A DNA stretch of 64,000 bases from Candidatus Mailhella excrementigallinarum (GCA_944324075.1 CALUUZ010000007.1:62001-126000), one strand, 5' to 3'. Numbered from the stretch's first letter, positions 52,740 to 62,944 are shown. Translations and numbers: made by a program. Notes: generated by a model from the sequence alone, not told the origin.

Positions 52740-54543
52740 AGACCTGCCGCAGTATAAAGCTCTTCTTTCCAAGGGCAAGGCTGTAGGATACCTCACGTTT
52801 GACGAGGTGAACAAGGCTCTGCCGCCGGAATTCAGCGCACCTGAAATATTTGAGGATATCATAGGCCATATCGAGCAGCAGGAAATTGCCCTTGTCGATA
52901 CGGAAAAAGAAGGAAAATCCATTACTTCTGGAAATTCCGACTCTGAAAACGATCCGGTTGACGCTGTATTCGACGGTGCGCTTGACAGTTCCATAGAAGA
53001 CGGCATCGAGCTCAGCGCGGATTTGAGCGCTGCCGAGGACGGAACAGACTTTGCCGCACGCAATACAGATCCTGTCCGTATGTATCTGCGGGAAATGGGA
53101 GCGGTACCTCTGCTTGATCGTGATGGAGAAGTCGTCATCGCCAAAAAAATTGAAATGGGCGAACAGGATGTGCTTTATGCTCTGGTTGAAGTTCCCGTGG
53201 CGGTGGAAGAACTTATCAACGTCGGTGAAGATCTGCGGCAGAACCGCATCAAGCTTAAGGATGTGGTGAAGACCATTGAGGAGGACGATCCCAGCGAAGA
53301 CGAGATGAACCAGCGTACCCGCGTCATTCTGCTGCTTGATGAAATCAAGGCTATCTACAAGAAAAAACGAAAGATATACAGTAAACTCGATGCGTGCTGC
53401 ACTCTGGAACGCCGTGTAGCCGGAACCCAGAAGGAAATCCTCCTGTTCAAGGAGGAGATCGTCGCGCGCCTGCGCGATATCAAACTGGAAAAAACCCTGA
53501 TCGATCGCATCATTGAAACAGTAGAGGATTACGTGCGCCAGATGCGGAACTTCCGCCGTGAACTGGCAGCCTATATCGGTGCGACAGGCAAAACTCAGGA
53601 AGAAATAGAAACGCTCTTCACCAAACTTGACGCCCGTCAGGTTTCCATGCAGGACGCCGCCGCCCAGCTCGACATGAGTGTGGACAAGATGTTCTCCTAT
53701 AAAGAAATGATTATGGGAAAAATAGAGAGCCTCCACCGTCTGCAGGAAAAATGCAGTCATGATGTGGAAGATCTTGAGGAAGTACTGTGGCGCATCCGCC
53801 GGGGCACCAACGCAGCCATGCGCGCCAAGCAGGAGCTTATCCGTTCCAATCTGCGTCTTGTGGTCAGTATCGCCAAGAAATATACCAACCGCGGACTTCA
53901 GTTCCTTGACCTCATCCAGGAAGGAAACATCGGCCTGATGAAGGCTGTGGACAAGTTTGAATACCAGAGAGGGTACAAATTCTCCACGTATGCCACATGG
54001 TGGATTCGGCAGGCCATTACCCGCGCCATTGCCGATCAGGCCCGTACCATACGCATTCCTGTGCATATGATTGAAACCATCAACAAGCTTATCCGTACCT
54101 CGCGCTATCTGGTACAGGAGCTGGGACGCGATCCCACACCGGAAGAAATAGCCGATCGCATGGAATATCCGGTGGACAAGGTCAAGAAAGTTCTGAAAAT
54201 TGCCAAGGAGCCGATTTCTCTTGAAACACCCATTGGTGATGAGGAAGACTCCAGCCTTGGTGACTTCATTGAGGACAAGAAAGCCGTAGCTCCGGCTGAG
54301 GAAGTGGTCAATACCAAGCTTTCCGAACAGATAGCCTCCGTACTGGCTGATCTTACGCCACGTGAGGAACAGGTTTTGCGCAAGCGCTTCGGTATTGGTG
54401 AAAAGTCCGATCATACCCTGGAGGAAGTGGGCAAGCTGTTCAACGTAACGCGTGAAAGAATCCGCCAGATTGAGGCCAAAGCCCTGCGCAAGCTGCGTCA
54501 TCCTGTTCGCAGCCAGACGCTCCGCTCTTTCTATGAAAACTAG
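52723..54543 (+). CDS. rpoD: Primary sigma factor RpoD (sigma-70)
   Basis: The housekeeping sigma factor. The 606-residue product contains region 1.1, region 1.2 ([12 protein letters not shown]), a non-conserved insert, region 2 ([50 protein letters not shown]), region 3, and region 4 ([36 protein letters not shown]). I place the start at GTG 52723, with GGGAGGCAAG directly before it and the product reading [15 protein letters not shown] as in other proteobacteria. The in-frame ORF from 52555 lies in dnaG. Overlap with dnaG suggests coupling. Confidence 0.94.
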   Translation: MISNFKDLPQYKALLSKGKAVGYLTFDEVNKALPPEFSAPEIFEDIIGHIEQQEIALVDTEKEGKSITSGNSDSENDPVDAVFDGALDSSIEDGIELSADLSAAEDGTDFAARNTDPVRMYLREMGAVPLLDRDGEVVIAKKIEMGEQDVLYALVEVPVAVEELINVGEDLRQNRIKLKDVVKTIEEDDPSEDEMNQRTRVILLLDEIKAIYKKKRKIYSKLDACCTLERRVAGTQKEILLFKEEIVARLRDIKLEKTLIDRIIETVEDYVRQMRNFRRELAAYIGATGKTQEEIETLFTKLDARQVSMQDAAAQLDMSVDKMFSYKEMIMGKIESLHRLQEKCSHDVEDLEEVLWRIRRGTNAAMRAKQELIRSNLRLVVSIAKKYTNRGLQFLDLIQEGNIGLMKAVDKFEYQRGYKFSTYATWWIRQAITRAIADQARTIRIPVHMIETINKLIRTSRYLVQELGRDPTPEEIADRMEYPVDKVKKVLKIAKEPISLETPIGDEEDSSLGDFIEDKKAVAPAEEVVNTKLSEQIASVLADLTPREEQVLRKRFGIGEKSDHTLEEVGKLFNVTRERIRQIEAKALRKLRHPVRSQTLRSFYEN

Positions 54544-54625
54544 AGCCTTTTGTGATTGAACAGGTCTGGCTGCCTCGAAAAAACTTCCGTGGCGGAGTGT
54601 TTCAGAATCTAGTGAGGCATACGAA

Positions 54626-54662
54626 AAGGGAGGGGATTTTCGGAAAAATCTCCTCCCTTCTC
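54626..54662 (+). terminator. Rho-independent terminator after rpoD
   Basis: Arms at 54626-54640 and 54644-54659 form a 15-bp stem (AAGGGAGG...CCTCCCTT) with one wobble and a CGG loop. TTCTCTT follows. It closes the rpsU-rpoD cluster. Confidence 0.85.
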
Positions 54663-54794
54663 TTCGGATATTTTGACTTCAAACTGTTCAAGAAAGCTTA
54701 TTTTCGTGAAATCCTCATTTCGAGAAAGCACAGAAGCGTACTTTCAAGGCGCTGTTGCAGAATAATCCTGATGGCCCGAGACGCATATGCAGCA

Positions 54795-54905
54795 AGCATG
54801 GAACGGAGTCGAGAACGGTGCAGCCGCACAGCGCACAATCGCTCCTGTCATGTGCACATGCTGTCTTTGCGGCAACATTTGTTGCCCGAAGCAAAATAGC
54901 ATGGT
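54795..54905. repeat. Dispersed intergenic repeat family A, copy 4 (partial)
   Basis: Only the distal part is clear: GCTGTCTTTGCGGCAAC followed by ATTTGTTGCC, giving the hairpin GGCAAC-ATTT-GTTGCC with an extra TTTGC/GCAAA outer stem. Upstream similarity (GGAGTCGAGAACGGTGCAGCCGC) is weak. It occupies the rpoD-mnmG gap (54544-55022), which otherwise shows only the rpoD terminator. Confidence 0.55.
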
Positions 54906-55022
54906 CCGGCACTTTTCCATCAAGACGTCCATGCAGCAGTGCCGATTTCAGCAAGTATATTTTCATAAGGAGGAAGGCGGAGGAAAAGGTGTTGTGAAAG
55001 TCTTTTTTCCGCCAGCGAGCCA

Positions 55023-56891
55023 ATGACCAGCGATTTTTCCTGTATCGTCGTAGGCGCAGGCCATGCCGGATGTGAAGCAGCGATGGCTCTGACCAAAATG
55101 GGACATCGAACGCTGCTCATCACCAGTAATGTGGACCGCATAGGCCATCTTTCCTGCAATCCTGCCATAGGCGGCCTTGCCAAAGGCCATCTGGTCCGGG
55201 AAATTGATGCTCTTGGCGGACATATGGGCTTGTGGGCCGATGAGGCGGGCATCCAGTTTCGCATTCTCAATGCAAGCAAAGGCCCAGCAGTACGTTCGCG
55301 TCGAGGTCAGATGGACCGTGACGCCTATATGCGGATAGTCAAGCGGGATCTGTTTGCACAGCCAGGTCTTGTCATCTGGCAGGATATGGTAGACGACATT
55401 CTCGCTGAAGCCGGCAGGGTGCAAGGCGTGCACACGGCCCTCGGCAAGACATTTGCCGCGAGGCATGTGCTTTTGACTACCGGCACATTTCTGAACGGAC
55501 TCATCCATATTGGTCTGACCCATATGCCGGGCGGACGTCTTGGGGATGCTCCCGCCGCTCGCCTTTCAGACTCCCTGCGCCGTCACGGGCTGAAGCTCGG
55601 ACGACTGAAAACCGGAACTACGCCCCGCATCCTGCGTTCCAGTATTAATTATTCCACACTGGAAACCCAGTTTGGCGACGAACCGTCCCCCTGCTTCAGC
55701 TTTCATGGCAAGGGACACACACTTCCTCAACTTCCCTGCCACATAACCTGGACCAACGCGCGTACGCATGAAGTCATTCGCAAAGGTTTCGACCGTTCCC
55801 CACTGTTCACGGGCGTCATTGAGGGGACTGGCGCACGATACTGCCCTTCGGTAGAAGACAAAATCGCACGTTTTCCTGAAAAGGAACGACATCAAATCTT
55901 CCTTGAGCCTGAGGGCGTCACTTCTCAGGAATGCTATCCGAACGGCATATCGACAAGCCTTCCGCTGGATATACAGGAAGCCATGATTGCCACCATTCCC
56001 GGTCTGGAAAACGCACGCATCGTACGTCCGGGGTATGCCATCGAATACGATTACGTCAATCCTGTGCAACTGTTTCCCACATTGGAAACCAAAGTTTTGT
56101 CCGGACTCTGGCTGGCGGGCCAGATCAACGGTACTTCAGGCTATGAGGAAGCCGCGGCCCAAGGCCTGTGGGCCGCCATGAACATGGCTGCTGTACTTGA
56201 AAAACGTCCCGCATTCCTGCCCGGCAGAAATGAAGCCTACATGGCTGTCCTGGTGGACGAACTCGTAACCAAAGGTACAGAAGAACCTTTTCGCATGTTC
56301 ACCTCACGCGCGGAATACCGGCTTCTGCTGCGGGAAGACAATGCCGATTTCCGCCTCACTCCGTATGGGCGGGAAAGGGGATTGGTGGATGATGAACATT
56401 GGATGCTCTTTCAGAACAGACAACATTCTCTTGCCGATCTTCTTGAACGCCTCAGAAGAACACGAATCACACCCGATGCACATGTCCGAGAGATTCTGTC
56501 ATCCATGGGTGAAGCCTGTCCGCATCAGGGAATTTCCTTGGCAGAACTGGGGCGCCGGCCCACTCTTTCCCTTGACCGGCTGTCTGTTTTCCTGCCCGGG
56601 CTGGAGCATACGGAGCCTGATATTCTCAGTGAGGCAGAAAATATTATCAAATATGCCGGGTATATTGAACGGCAACGCAAGGCAGCCGACTCCCTCAACT
56701 GGATGGAACACACGAGCCTTCCTCCGGGCTTGGACTATACAGGGATTCCGGGACTTTCAGTCGAAGTGCAGGAAAAACTCAACAAAATCAAGCCACAAAA
56801 CCTTGGACAAGCCGGACGTATTTCAGGTGTCACCCCGGCTGCCCTGGACTGCGTACTCATACATCTGAAAAAAGGGACATTACAGAAATAG
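55023..56891 (+). CDS. mnmG: tRNA uridine 5-carboxymethylaminomethyl synthesis protein MnmG (GidA)
   Basis: With MnmE it installs the cmnm5 group on wobble uridine of tRNA. The 622-residue flavoprotein opens with the FAD motif [12 protein letters not shown] (9-20) and contains [34 protein letters not shown], the Cys-containing PYCPSVEDK-type block ([10 protein letters not shown]) and [18 protein letters not shown]. The C-terminal MnmE-binding helices are present. A recognisable ribosome site is weak. It precedes a tRNA cluster. Confidence 0.96.
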   Translation: MTSDFSCIVVGAGHAGCEAAMALTKMGHRTLLITSNVDRIGHLSCNPAIGGLAKGHLVREIDALGGHMGLWADEAGIQFRILNASKGPAVRSRRGQMDRDAYMRIVKRDLFAQPGLVIWQDMVDDILAEAGRVQGVHTALGKTFAARHVLLTTGTFLNGLIHIGLTHMPGGRLGDAPAARLSDSLRRHGLKLGRLKTGTTPRILRSSINYSTLETQFGDEPSPCFSFHGKGHTLPQLPCHITWTNARTHEVIRKGFDRSPLFTGVIEGTGARYCPSVEDKIARFPEKERHQIFLEPEGVTSQECYPNGISTSLPLDIQEAMIATIPGLENARIVRPGYAIEYDYVNPVQLFPTLETKVLSGLWLAGQINGTSGYEEAAAQGLWAAMNMAAVLEKRPAFLPGRNEAYMAVLVDELVTKGTEEPFRMFTSRAEYRLLLREDNADFRLTPYGRERGLVDDEHWMLFQNRQHSLADLLERLRRTRITPDAHVREILSSMGEACPHQGISLAELGRRPTLSLDRLSVFLPGLEHTEPDILSEAENIIKYAGYIERQRKAADSLNWMEHTSLPPGLDYTGIPGLSVEVQEKLNKIKPQNLGQAGRISGVTPAALDCVLIHLKKGTLQK

Positions 56892-56920
56892 ATAAAAATA
56901 AAAAAACGCTCTTTTTTTGG

Positions 56921-56949
56921 TTGACAAAATCGGGCAAGGTACGTAAATA
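56921..56949 (+). promoter_or_regulatory. Promoter of the tRNA cluster
   Basis: A consensus TTGACA (56921-56926) with 17-bp spacing to TAAATA (56944-56949) lies 15 bp before the first tRNA. Confidence 0.75.
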
Positions 56950-56964
56950 CTCTCTTCGTCGCAT

Positions 56965-57040
56965 GGGCAGTTAGCTCAGTTGGTAGAGCATCGCCTTCAC
57001 ACGGCGGGGGTCACAGGTTCAAGTCCTGTACTGCCCACCA
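56965..57040 (+). tRNA. tRNA-Val (CAC)
   Basis: A complete 76-nt cloverleaf. GGGCAGT pairs with ACTGCCC, the D-arm has AGCTCAGTTGGTAGAGC, anticodon CAC is at 56998-57000, the T-arm has GGTTCAAGTCC, and CCA is encoded. Confidence 0.95.
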
Positions 57041-57047
57041 TGCACAC

Positions 57048-57124
<77 letters not shown>

Positions 57125-57197
57125 TTTGCTTTTCAGAGGGAATATGATTTATCCCCTTCATTATTATTGAATTATTTTCCTTTTAGGAAAAATGTTT

Positions 57198-57274
<77 letters not shown>

Positions 57275-57278
57275 TTTG

Positions 57279-57316
57279 AAGCCCCACATGCTCTGCATAT
57301 GGGGCTTTTCTTTTTT
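57279..57316 (+). terminator. Terminator of the tRNA cluster
   Basis: AAGCCCCA and TGGGGCTT form the stem with a 13-nt loop, followed by TTCTTTTTT. Confidence 0.85.
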
Positions 57317-57339
57317 CCTGTAAGGGAGCGAGGCTTTTT

Positions 57340-58302
57340 ATGGGGCTTTCCGTCATCCACCCGCGGATACTCTCCGTTTCCCGGGCTACAGATATCCCGG
57401 CTTTCTATTCGGACTGGTTCATGAAAAGACTGCGCCAAGGCTGGTGCTTATGGAAAAATCCCTTTAACCCAACCCAAATACAGAAAGTCGTGTTTACACA
57501 CTGTCGTGCAGTGGTTTTCTGGAGCAAAAATCCCGCGCCTCTCTTCCCCTTCCTGCGTGAGATGGATGAACGGGGATTGAGCTATTATTTCCAGTTCACA
57601 CTCAATGATTATGAAGAAGAAGGACTTGAGCCATGTCTTCCTCCACTGATAAAACGCATTGACATCTTTCAACGCCTTTCCGAACAGATCGGCCCACATC
57701 GAGTCATCTGGCGCTTTGATCCTCTGATTGTGGGGAAAAAATTATCTGTTTCCTCCATTCTGGAAAAGATAGGGCGTTTGGGTACTGCACTCTCCGCATA
57801 TACCGAACGACTTATTTTCAGTTTCCTTGATCCCTATAAGAAAGCCATGAATAAACTGCATGCCATTGATCCATCTTTCAGGCCCCCCACAAATGAAGAG
57901 GAAACAGCGCTGGCAGAAGGCATTGCGCGGCTGAACTCGTTCTGGCCCCACTCTCTCAGCCTGGCGACATGCGCCGAAACAGCAGACTTTGAAAAGCTGG
58001 GCATCCAGCATGCCGCATGTATTGATCCTTCGCTGCTGCTGCGAATTAATCCGGAAGACTCCGATCTTGCAAAACTTTATGCAGGCACTCGCCAGTGTCA
58101 TTTTCCAGGAGCATTTTCTGCAACAAGACTATATATAAAAGATTCAGGACAGCGCAAACTATGCAATTGTGCACCAAGCAAGGATATTGGTGCTTATGGA
58201 ACCTGTCCGCACATGTGTACATACTGTTACGCCAATACATCTTCTGCGCGGACTCTTCGGTTCTTTACTGCACATGACTCTGACTCATCCTTGCTTATCT
58301 AG
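57340..58302 (+). CDS. DUF1848 protein with C-terminal Cys cluster
   Basis: A 320-residue protein of the DUF1848 family. The N-terminal part has SVSRATDIPAFYSDWFMKRL and VVFWSKNPAPLFPFL, and the middle has VIWRFDPLIV. The C-terminus carries C275, C277, C289, C293 and C296, where C289-x3-C293-x2-C296 has radical-SAM spacing but at the wrong end of the protein. The family function is unknown to me; an Fe-S enzyme is likely. The gene is AT-richer than its neighbours, directly follows the duplicated tRNA-Asp, and is followed by a very AT-rich gap, suggesting acquisition by transfer. Confidence 0.85.
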   Translation: MGLSVIHPRILSVSRATDIPAFYSDWFMKRLRQGWCLWKNPFNPTQIQKVVFTHCRAVVFWSKNPAPLFPFLREMDERGLSYYFQFTLNDYEEEGLEPCLPPLIKRIDIFQRLSEQIGPHRVIWRFDPLIVGKKLSVSSILEKIGRLGTALSAYTERLIFSFLDPYKKAMNKLHAIDPSFRPPTNEEETALAEGIARLNSFWPHSLSLATCAETADFEKLGIQHAACIDPSLLLRINPEDSDLAKLYAGTRQCHFPGAFSATRLYIKDSGQRKLCNCAPSKDIGAYGTCPHMCTYCYANTSSARTLRFFTAHDSDSSLLI

Positions 58303-58578
58303 CAGCAATAATTTGAAATACAGCAAATATTTTACAAATTTGTCTCTTTTTTCTTTATCTCATGTATTTTTATATCTTGATATAACATATTCACATGGTT
58401 TCTTCGTTATATGAATTTATCAGTTGTTTAACATTAATTTTGGGAAAGTATACATTTTTTTCTGGCGTTTTGCGAATTACCTTGTTAAATTTTCGCTGTT
58501 CCCGCATTGATACGCAGGCCGGCACGCGGGGACATGTGCCGGCTTCATATCCGGGTCTTCCCGGGAAGGTTAGACAAT

Positions 58579-59685
58579 ATGTCGTTTCCCACTCTGAACA
58601 TCGGTGATCTCTGCGCCAAAATGCCCATCATCCAGGGCGGTATGGGCGTAGGTATTTCGCTTTCCCGTCTTGCCTCCGCCGTAGCAAAGGAAGGTGGCAT
58701 CGGCGTTATTGCCGGTGCCATGATCGGCATGAAAGAACCTGATATAGCGCAAAATCCCATTGAGGCCAACAAGCGCGCCCTGTCCGCCGAGCTGCGCAAG
58801 GCCCGCGCGGCTACCGACGGAATTATCGGCGTCAATATCATGGTGGCGCTGACAACGTTTACGGAACTCGCGCGTACCGCCATAGAGGAAAAGGCGGATA
58901 TCATTTTTTCCGGAGCGGGCCTGCCCATGGATCTGCCCAAAATTCTGCACGATGCCTGTGAAGAGAAAAAGGAGCAGTTCAGAACCAAACTTGTCCCTAT
59001 TGTTTCTTCAGCTCGTGCGGCAACCATTATTGCCCGCAAATGGCTGCAGAAATACGGCTATCTGCCGGACGCCTTTGTAGTGGAAGGCCCCAAAGCGGGT
59101 GGGCATCTCGGCTTTGCGCCGGAAAATCTGACGGATCCGAACTTCAGCCTTGAAGGACTGATTCCGGAAGTGGTGGAAGCTGTCAAGCCTCTTGAAGATA
59201 AAAAGGGAGGGGCCATTCCCGTCATTGCCGCGGGCGGCGTGTACAGCGGAGAAGATATTGCCCAATTCATGGATCTGGGAGCTTCAGGCGTTCAGATGGG
59301 GACCCGTTTTGTGGCCACCTACGAATGTGATGCCGATGAGCGCTTCAAGGAAGCCTATGTTCAGGCAAAAGCCGAAGATGTCACCATTATAAGAAGTCCG
59401 GTCGGTATGCCGGGCCGGGCGCTGCTCAACAGTTTTATCGAGGCTGCGCGGGAAGGCGCAAAAAAGCCATTTAAATGCGTTTTCCATTGCGTGAAAACCT
59501 GCGAACAGGAAAAAACACCGTACTGCATTGCCGCCGCGCTGATCAACGCCATGAAAGGCAATCTCGAACGGGGTTTTGCTTTCTGCGGAGCGAATGTTGC
59601 CAGAGTGGACGCCATTCGCTCCGTGCATGACCTGATGCAAAGCCTGCAGCAGGAATATGAGAAACGTATTGCTCTGAAGGCTTGA
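58579..59685 (+). CDS. Nitronate monooxygenase / FabK-like flavoprotein
   Basis: A 368-residue FMN TIM-barrel protein. It starts MPIIQGGMGVGISLSRLASAVAKEGGIGVI and contains the FMN-phosphate region IPVIAAGGVYSGEDIAQFMDLGASGVQMGTRF and VEGPKAGGHLG. Members oxidise nitronates or reduce enoyl-ACP; the long form with the Cys-rich tail (CVKTCEQEKTPYC) could hold an extra cofactor. The start is ATG 58579, with AAGG upstream. The gene stands alone and ends at a bidirectional terminator. Confidence 0.85.
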   Translation: MSFPTLNIGDLCAKMPIIQGGMGVGISLSRLASAVAKEGGIGVIAGAMIGMKEPDIAQNPIEANKRALSAELRKARAATDGIIGVNIMVALTTFTELARTAIEEKADIIFSGAGLPMDLPKILHDACEEKKEQFRTKLVPIVSSARAATIIARKWLQKYGYLPDAFVVEGPKAGGHLGFAPENLTDPNFSLEGLIPEVVEAVKPLEDKKGGAIPVIAAGGVYSGEDIAQFMDLGASGVQMGTRFVATYECDADERFKEAYVQAKAEDVTIIRSPVGMPGRALLNSFIEAAREGAKKPFKCVFHCVKTCEQEKTPYCIAAALINAMKGNLERGFAFCGANVARVDAIRSVHDLMQSLQQEYEKRIALKA

Positions 59686-59695
59686 CACGGTAAAT

Positions 59696-59734
59696 GAAAA
59701 AGGCCCCTGTTCCACACGGACAAGGGCCTTTTTC
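59696..59734. terminator. Bidirectional terminator
   Basis: GAAAAAGGCCC and GGGCCTTTTTC arms flank a loop with a further TGT/ACA pairing. T tracts lie on both strands, suiting the convergent genes on each side. Confidence 0.88.
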
Positions 59735-59752
59735 ATGGAGCATGTATTGACT

Positions 59753-60511
59753 TTATGCTCCACTTGTCTTTATCGCCTTGATTCGGATACGCACATAATC
59801 GGCAAGCCATCGTCCCTCTCGGTATCGAGTTTCCCTGATACGCTCCGCGGCTTCATGGATGATCTCATTTTTTAAATCCTCCCGCATGTCTTCAAATGCC
59901 CTGACAATGAACATGCGTATCCAGTCCTCCATCCCATGCGCCCCCTTCAGTTCCGTGGGACGCTCAAAAAGAGCAGCCATAGTCACGAGCAGACCATGCG
60001 CTTCCAGTCGGGGAGCATATTCGCCGATAGTCGGAAAATAAAATGTGCGCGGATAGCACAATCCGCGCACTGCAAAGGATTTCTCCAGAGAGGCGTGCAC
60101 ACTTTCCACACATCCCCTGCCGCCAAACTCGCATACCAGCTGCCCATTGGGCCTGAGTGCCAATGCAATGCGCTCCAGCAGGGCATCCTGATCATCAATC
60201 CAGTGGAATACCGCATTTGAAAATACGGCATCCACCGGCTCCGGCAGGGAAAAATCGGTTGCGTCACCGTGCATGAAACAAAGATCGGGATAGGTTCTTG
60301 CCGCTATCTCCAACATTTCCGAAGAATCATCAAGGCCAATAACGCGATACCCCATATCGGCAAGCCTGCGGGTCAGCACGCCGTTACCGCATCCAAGATC
60401 CAGTACTGAGGCGCCGGGCGGAATATCCAGAAGATTCAGTACACTTTCACCATATTGTGGCACGAATTGAAAATTCCGCCCGTATTCTGCCGCATCCCAT
60501 GTAATATTCAT
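59753..60511 (-). CDS. Class I SAM-dependent methyltransferase (trans-aconitate-methyltransferase-like)
   Basis: A 252-residue methyltransferase. Motif I VLDLGCGNGVLTRRLADMGY, VIGLDDSSEMLEIA, GDATDF and VFSNAVFHWIDD are in order. FHWI is typical of the Tam (trans-aconitate 2-methyltransferase) and BioC-like group. The substrate is not certain. ATG 60511 with AAGGCAAG before it is preferred; ATG 60538 gives nine extra residues. It converges with the nitronate monooxygenase gene. Confidence 0.8.
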   Translation of the reverse strand: MNITWDAAEYGRNFQFVPQYGESVLNLLDIPPGASVLDLGCGNGVLTRRLADMGYRVIGLDDSSEMLEIAARTYPDLCFMHGDATDFSLPEPVDAVFSNAVFHWIDDQDALLERIALALRPNGQLVCEFGGRGCVESVHASLEKSFAVRGLCYPRTFYFPTIGEYAPRLEAHGLLVTMAALFERPTELKGAHGMEDWIRMFIVRAFEDMREDLKNEIIHEAAERIRETRYREGRWLADYVRIRIKAIKTSGA

Positions 60512-60627
60512 CTTGCCTTGCTTCCGAACGCTGTTCATTTACCCATGATTCTGAATATCTCAACTGCATGCCCTGATGCTCATCCAGCCTTTCCCATGAA
60601 ATGAACAGCAAGGCGCAGCAGGGATTC

Positions 60628-61869
60628 TCAGACTTTCTTTTTACCCGGCAAAAGAAGGTTCAGCAGCACACCGGTAACAGCAGCCAGCCCTATGCCACCC
60701 AGACGGAATGATCCGATACTGAAGGTCATGCCTCCCACGCCGAAAATGATGATCAGCGCCACCACGGCAAGATTACGCGGCTCCATGAGATCCTGACCGG
60801 CCTGGACAAGGGTATTCAGCCCCACCACCATGATGGCGCCGAAAAGCAGAATCATGATTCCCCCCATCACGGGAGAAGGGATGGATTGCAAGAAGGCGCC
60901 CAGTTTGTTGACGCAGGAAAGCGCAATGGCACAGAAGGCCGCCCATGTCATGACCGCAGGATTGAATGCCCGCGTCAGAGCAACGGCTCCCGTCACTTCC
61001 GAATAGGTGGTATTCGGCGGCCCTCCTACAAAACTGGCAGCCATGGTTGCCAGTCCATCTCCCAGCATGGTACTTTTGATGCCGGGATCTTTGAGAAAAT
61101 CCTTTCCTGTCACGGAACTGATAGCAATGATATCCCCGAAATGCTCGATAGCGGGAGCAAGCGTCACGGGAATGATGAACAGTATGGCTTCCCAACGGAA
61201 TTCCGGAAAAACAAAGGATGGCAGCCTGAACCAGGCAGCATCGGCCACTCTTGTGAAATCATGAACTCCCATGAACACTGAAACGGCATATCCTGCAGCG
61301 ATACCGCTGAGAATGGGCACCAGACGCATGAAACCGCGCCCCAGCAAGGATACAAGCACAGTCACGGCCAGAGAGGTCATGGAAATAATCAATGCGACAT
61401 TTTCCGCAAACAGCACGCCGGAACCGTCCGATGTTTTTCCCAGAGCCATGTTGACTCCCACTGGCGCAAGGACAAGCCCGATCACAATGATCACCGGTCC
61501 GGTGACAACAGGAGGAAGCAGGCGCAGGATAATCCCTGTTCCGCGGAAACGGATGACCATGCTGAAAACGATATAGACACCCCCTGCAGCTACCATCCCT
61601 CCCATTGTTGCGGGGAGTCCCCATGTTTGAATTCCATAGATTATGGGGGCAATGAACGCAAAAGAGGATGCAAGGAAAACCGGAACCCTGCCGCGTGTGC
61701 ACATCTGAAAAATCAGCGTACCCACACCCGCTGTAAACAGCGCAACATTGCTGTCCAGCCCGGTGAGCAGAGGCACAAGCACCAGAGAACCGAAGGCGAC
61801 AAACAGCATCTGTGCGCCGAGAAACCAGTCCCTGAGCCGGAAACGATAGATGACATCATTGTCGGACAT
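60628..61869 (-). CDS. uraA: Uracil permease (NCS2 family)
   Basis: An inner-membrane uracil importer of 413 residues with about 12-14 hydrophobic segments. The NCS2 landmarks are the QMLFVAF segment, AIEHFGDIIAISSVTGKDF on the eighth helix region, and GGPPNTTYSEVTGAVALTR. The start at 61869 is the family start; the in-frame extension to 61998 is intergenic. It is downstream of upp on the same strand (204-bp gap), giving an uptake-plus-salvage unit. Confidence 0.93.
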   Translation of the reverse strand: MSDNDVIYRFRLRDWFLGAQMLFVAFGSLVLVPLLTGLDSNVALFTAGVGTLIFQMCTRGRVPVFLASSFAFIAPIIYGIQTWGLPATMGGMVAAGGVYIVFSMVIRFRGTGIILRLLPPVVTGPVIIVIGLVLAPVGVNMALGKTSDGSGVLFAENVALIISMTSLAVTVLVSLLGRGFMRLVPILSGIAAGYAVSVFMGVHDFTRVADAAWFRLPSFVFPEFRWEAILFIIPVTLAPAIEHFGDIIAISSVTGKDFLKDPGIKSTMLGDGLATMAASFVGGPPNTTYSEVTGAVALTRAFNPAVMTWAAFCAIALSCVNKLGAFLQSIPSPVMGGIMILLFGAIMVVGLNTLVQAGQDLMEPRNLAVVALIIIFGVGGMTFSIGSFRLGGIGLAAVTGVLLNLLLPGKKKV

Positions 61870-62073
61870 GAAGCATATCCTCTTGGAAATGTTTTTATGT
61901 CCAAGCATTTTCACATTGAAAATACTCGCGGAATCAACCACAGGAAACTCCGGCTTCAGGTGGTAAGCCTGTGAACCAGACACACAGGAACCTGACATCA
62001 GACCCCTTCCGCACTCCGCGCCGGGATGTACGGGAAGAATGTTCAGAATGACCAGGCTTCTCTCCTGCGGGAA

Positions 62074-62700
62074 CTATTTTGTGCCAAAAATTCTGTCTCC
62101 GGCATCCCCCAGGCCAGGGATGATATAGCCCTTTTCATTCAGATGCGAATCAAGCGACGCCGTATAGATTTCCACATCGGGGTATGCATCGAGCACACGC
62201 TTCACGCCTTCAGGTGCGCATACCAGAGTCAGGGCGCGAATGCAGGGACACTTCTGCCGTTTCAGTAAATCAATGGTTGCAACCATTGAGCCGCCTGTAG
62301 CCAGCATGGGATCAAGAATCAGGGCAATGCGCTTGTCCATGGACTTTGCCAGCTTGACGTAATACTCCACGGGTTCCAGTGTTTCCTCGTTGCGATACAG
62401 GCCGACCACGCTGATCTTGGCTCCGGGCACCATATCAAGTACACCGTCCATGAGGCCCAGCCCGGCGCGCAGTATGGGGACAATGGTCACTTTTTTGCCG
62501 GAAATGTAATCCACATTGACCGGGCCGGCCCAGCCCTGCACACTCTTGGTTTCCGTCTGAAGTTCCCGTGTCGCCTCATAGGTGAGAAGGCGCCCTATTT
62601 CCTTGGCTACCATCCGGAACTCGCTGGTGGAAGTGCTTTCGCGCCGCAAAAGGCCGAGTTTGTGCCGAACCAGAGGATGATCAACCACGTGCAGTGCCAT
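62074..62700 (-). CDS. upp: Uracil phosphoribosyltransferase
   Basis: Salvages uracil to UMP with PRPP. The 208-residue product has the PRPP loop [12 protein letters not shown] (128-138), [13 protein letters not shown] and the uracil-binding [21 protein letters not shown] precedes the ATG. It is transcribed before uraA and has its own promoter and a leader hairpin. Confidence 0.96.
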   Translation of the reverse strand: MALHVVDHPLVRHKLGLLRRESTSTSEFRMVAKEIGRLLTYEATRELQTETKSVQGWAGPVNVDYISGKKVTIVPILRAGLGLMDGVLDMVPGAKISVVGLYRNEETLEPVEYYVKLAKSMDKRIALILDPMLATGGSMVATIDLLKRQKCPCIRALTLVCAPEGVKRVLDAYPDVEIYTASLDSHLNEKGYIIPGLGDAGDRIFGTK

Positions 62701-62750
62701 ATGTTTCTCCTTTTTGTCTGCGGCGAACCCGATATTCTGAAAATCGGTTC

Positions 62751-62779
62751 AACCTATTCTTGCGCTCCGTCCCTGTCAA
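62751..62779 (-). promoter_or_regulatory. Sigma-70 promoter for upp-uraA
   Basis: On the minus strand a consensus TTGACA (62779-62774) is 17 bp from TAGGTT (62756-62751). Directly downstream, GAACCGATT and AATCGGTTC-like arms (62725-62750, one bulge) form a leader hairpin. Confidence 0.6.
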
Positions 62780-62918
62780 TGCGGCCAGGGCGGAAACGCT
62801 TACCATTCCGGATAACGACGCAATGACACTTGCCCTGCATGACAAAAACAATTAATATGACGAGCTGATTGTCATGCCGCCTCCGCGCGGCTTTTTCCCG
62901 GAAACTCCAACAGGCCCT

Positions 62919-62944
62919 TAAGTTTTCAGTACAAAATTCGATAT
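62919..62944 (+). promoter_or_regulatory. Possible sigma-28 (FliA) promoter for cheV
   Basis: TAAG (62919-62922), a 14-bp gap and TTCGATAT (62937-62944) resemble the flagellar TAAA-N15-GCCGATAA promoter. The spacing is one base short and the match is partial. Confidence 0.35.

Noticed and set aside
52699-54501. A 600-codon frame antisense to rpoD
   Set aside because: Its length follows from codon bias of the strongly supported RpoD frame on the other strand; it has no recognisable domain.
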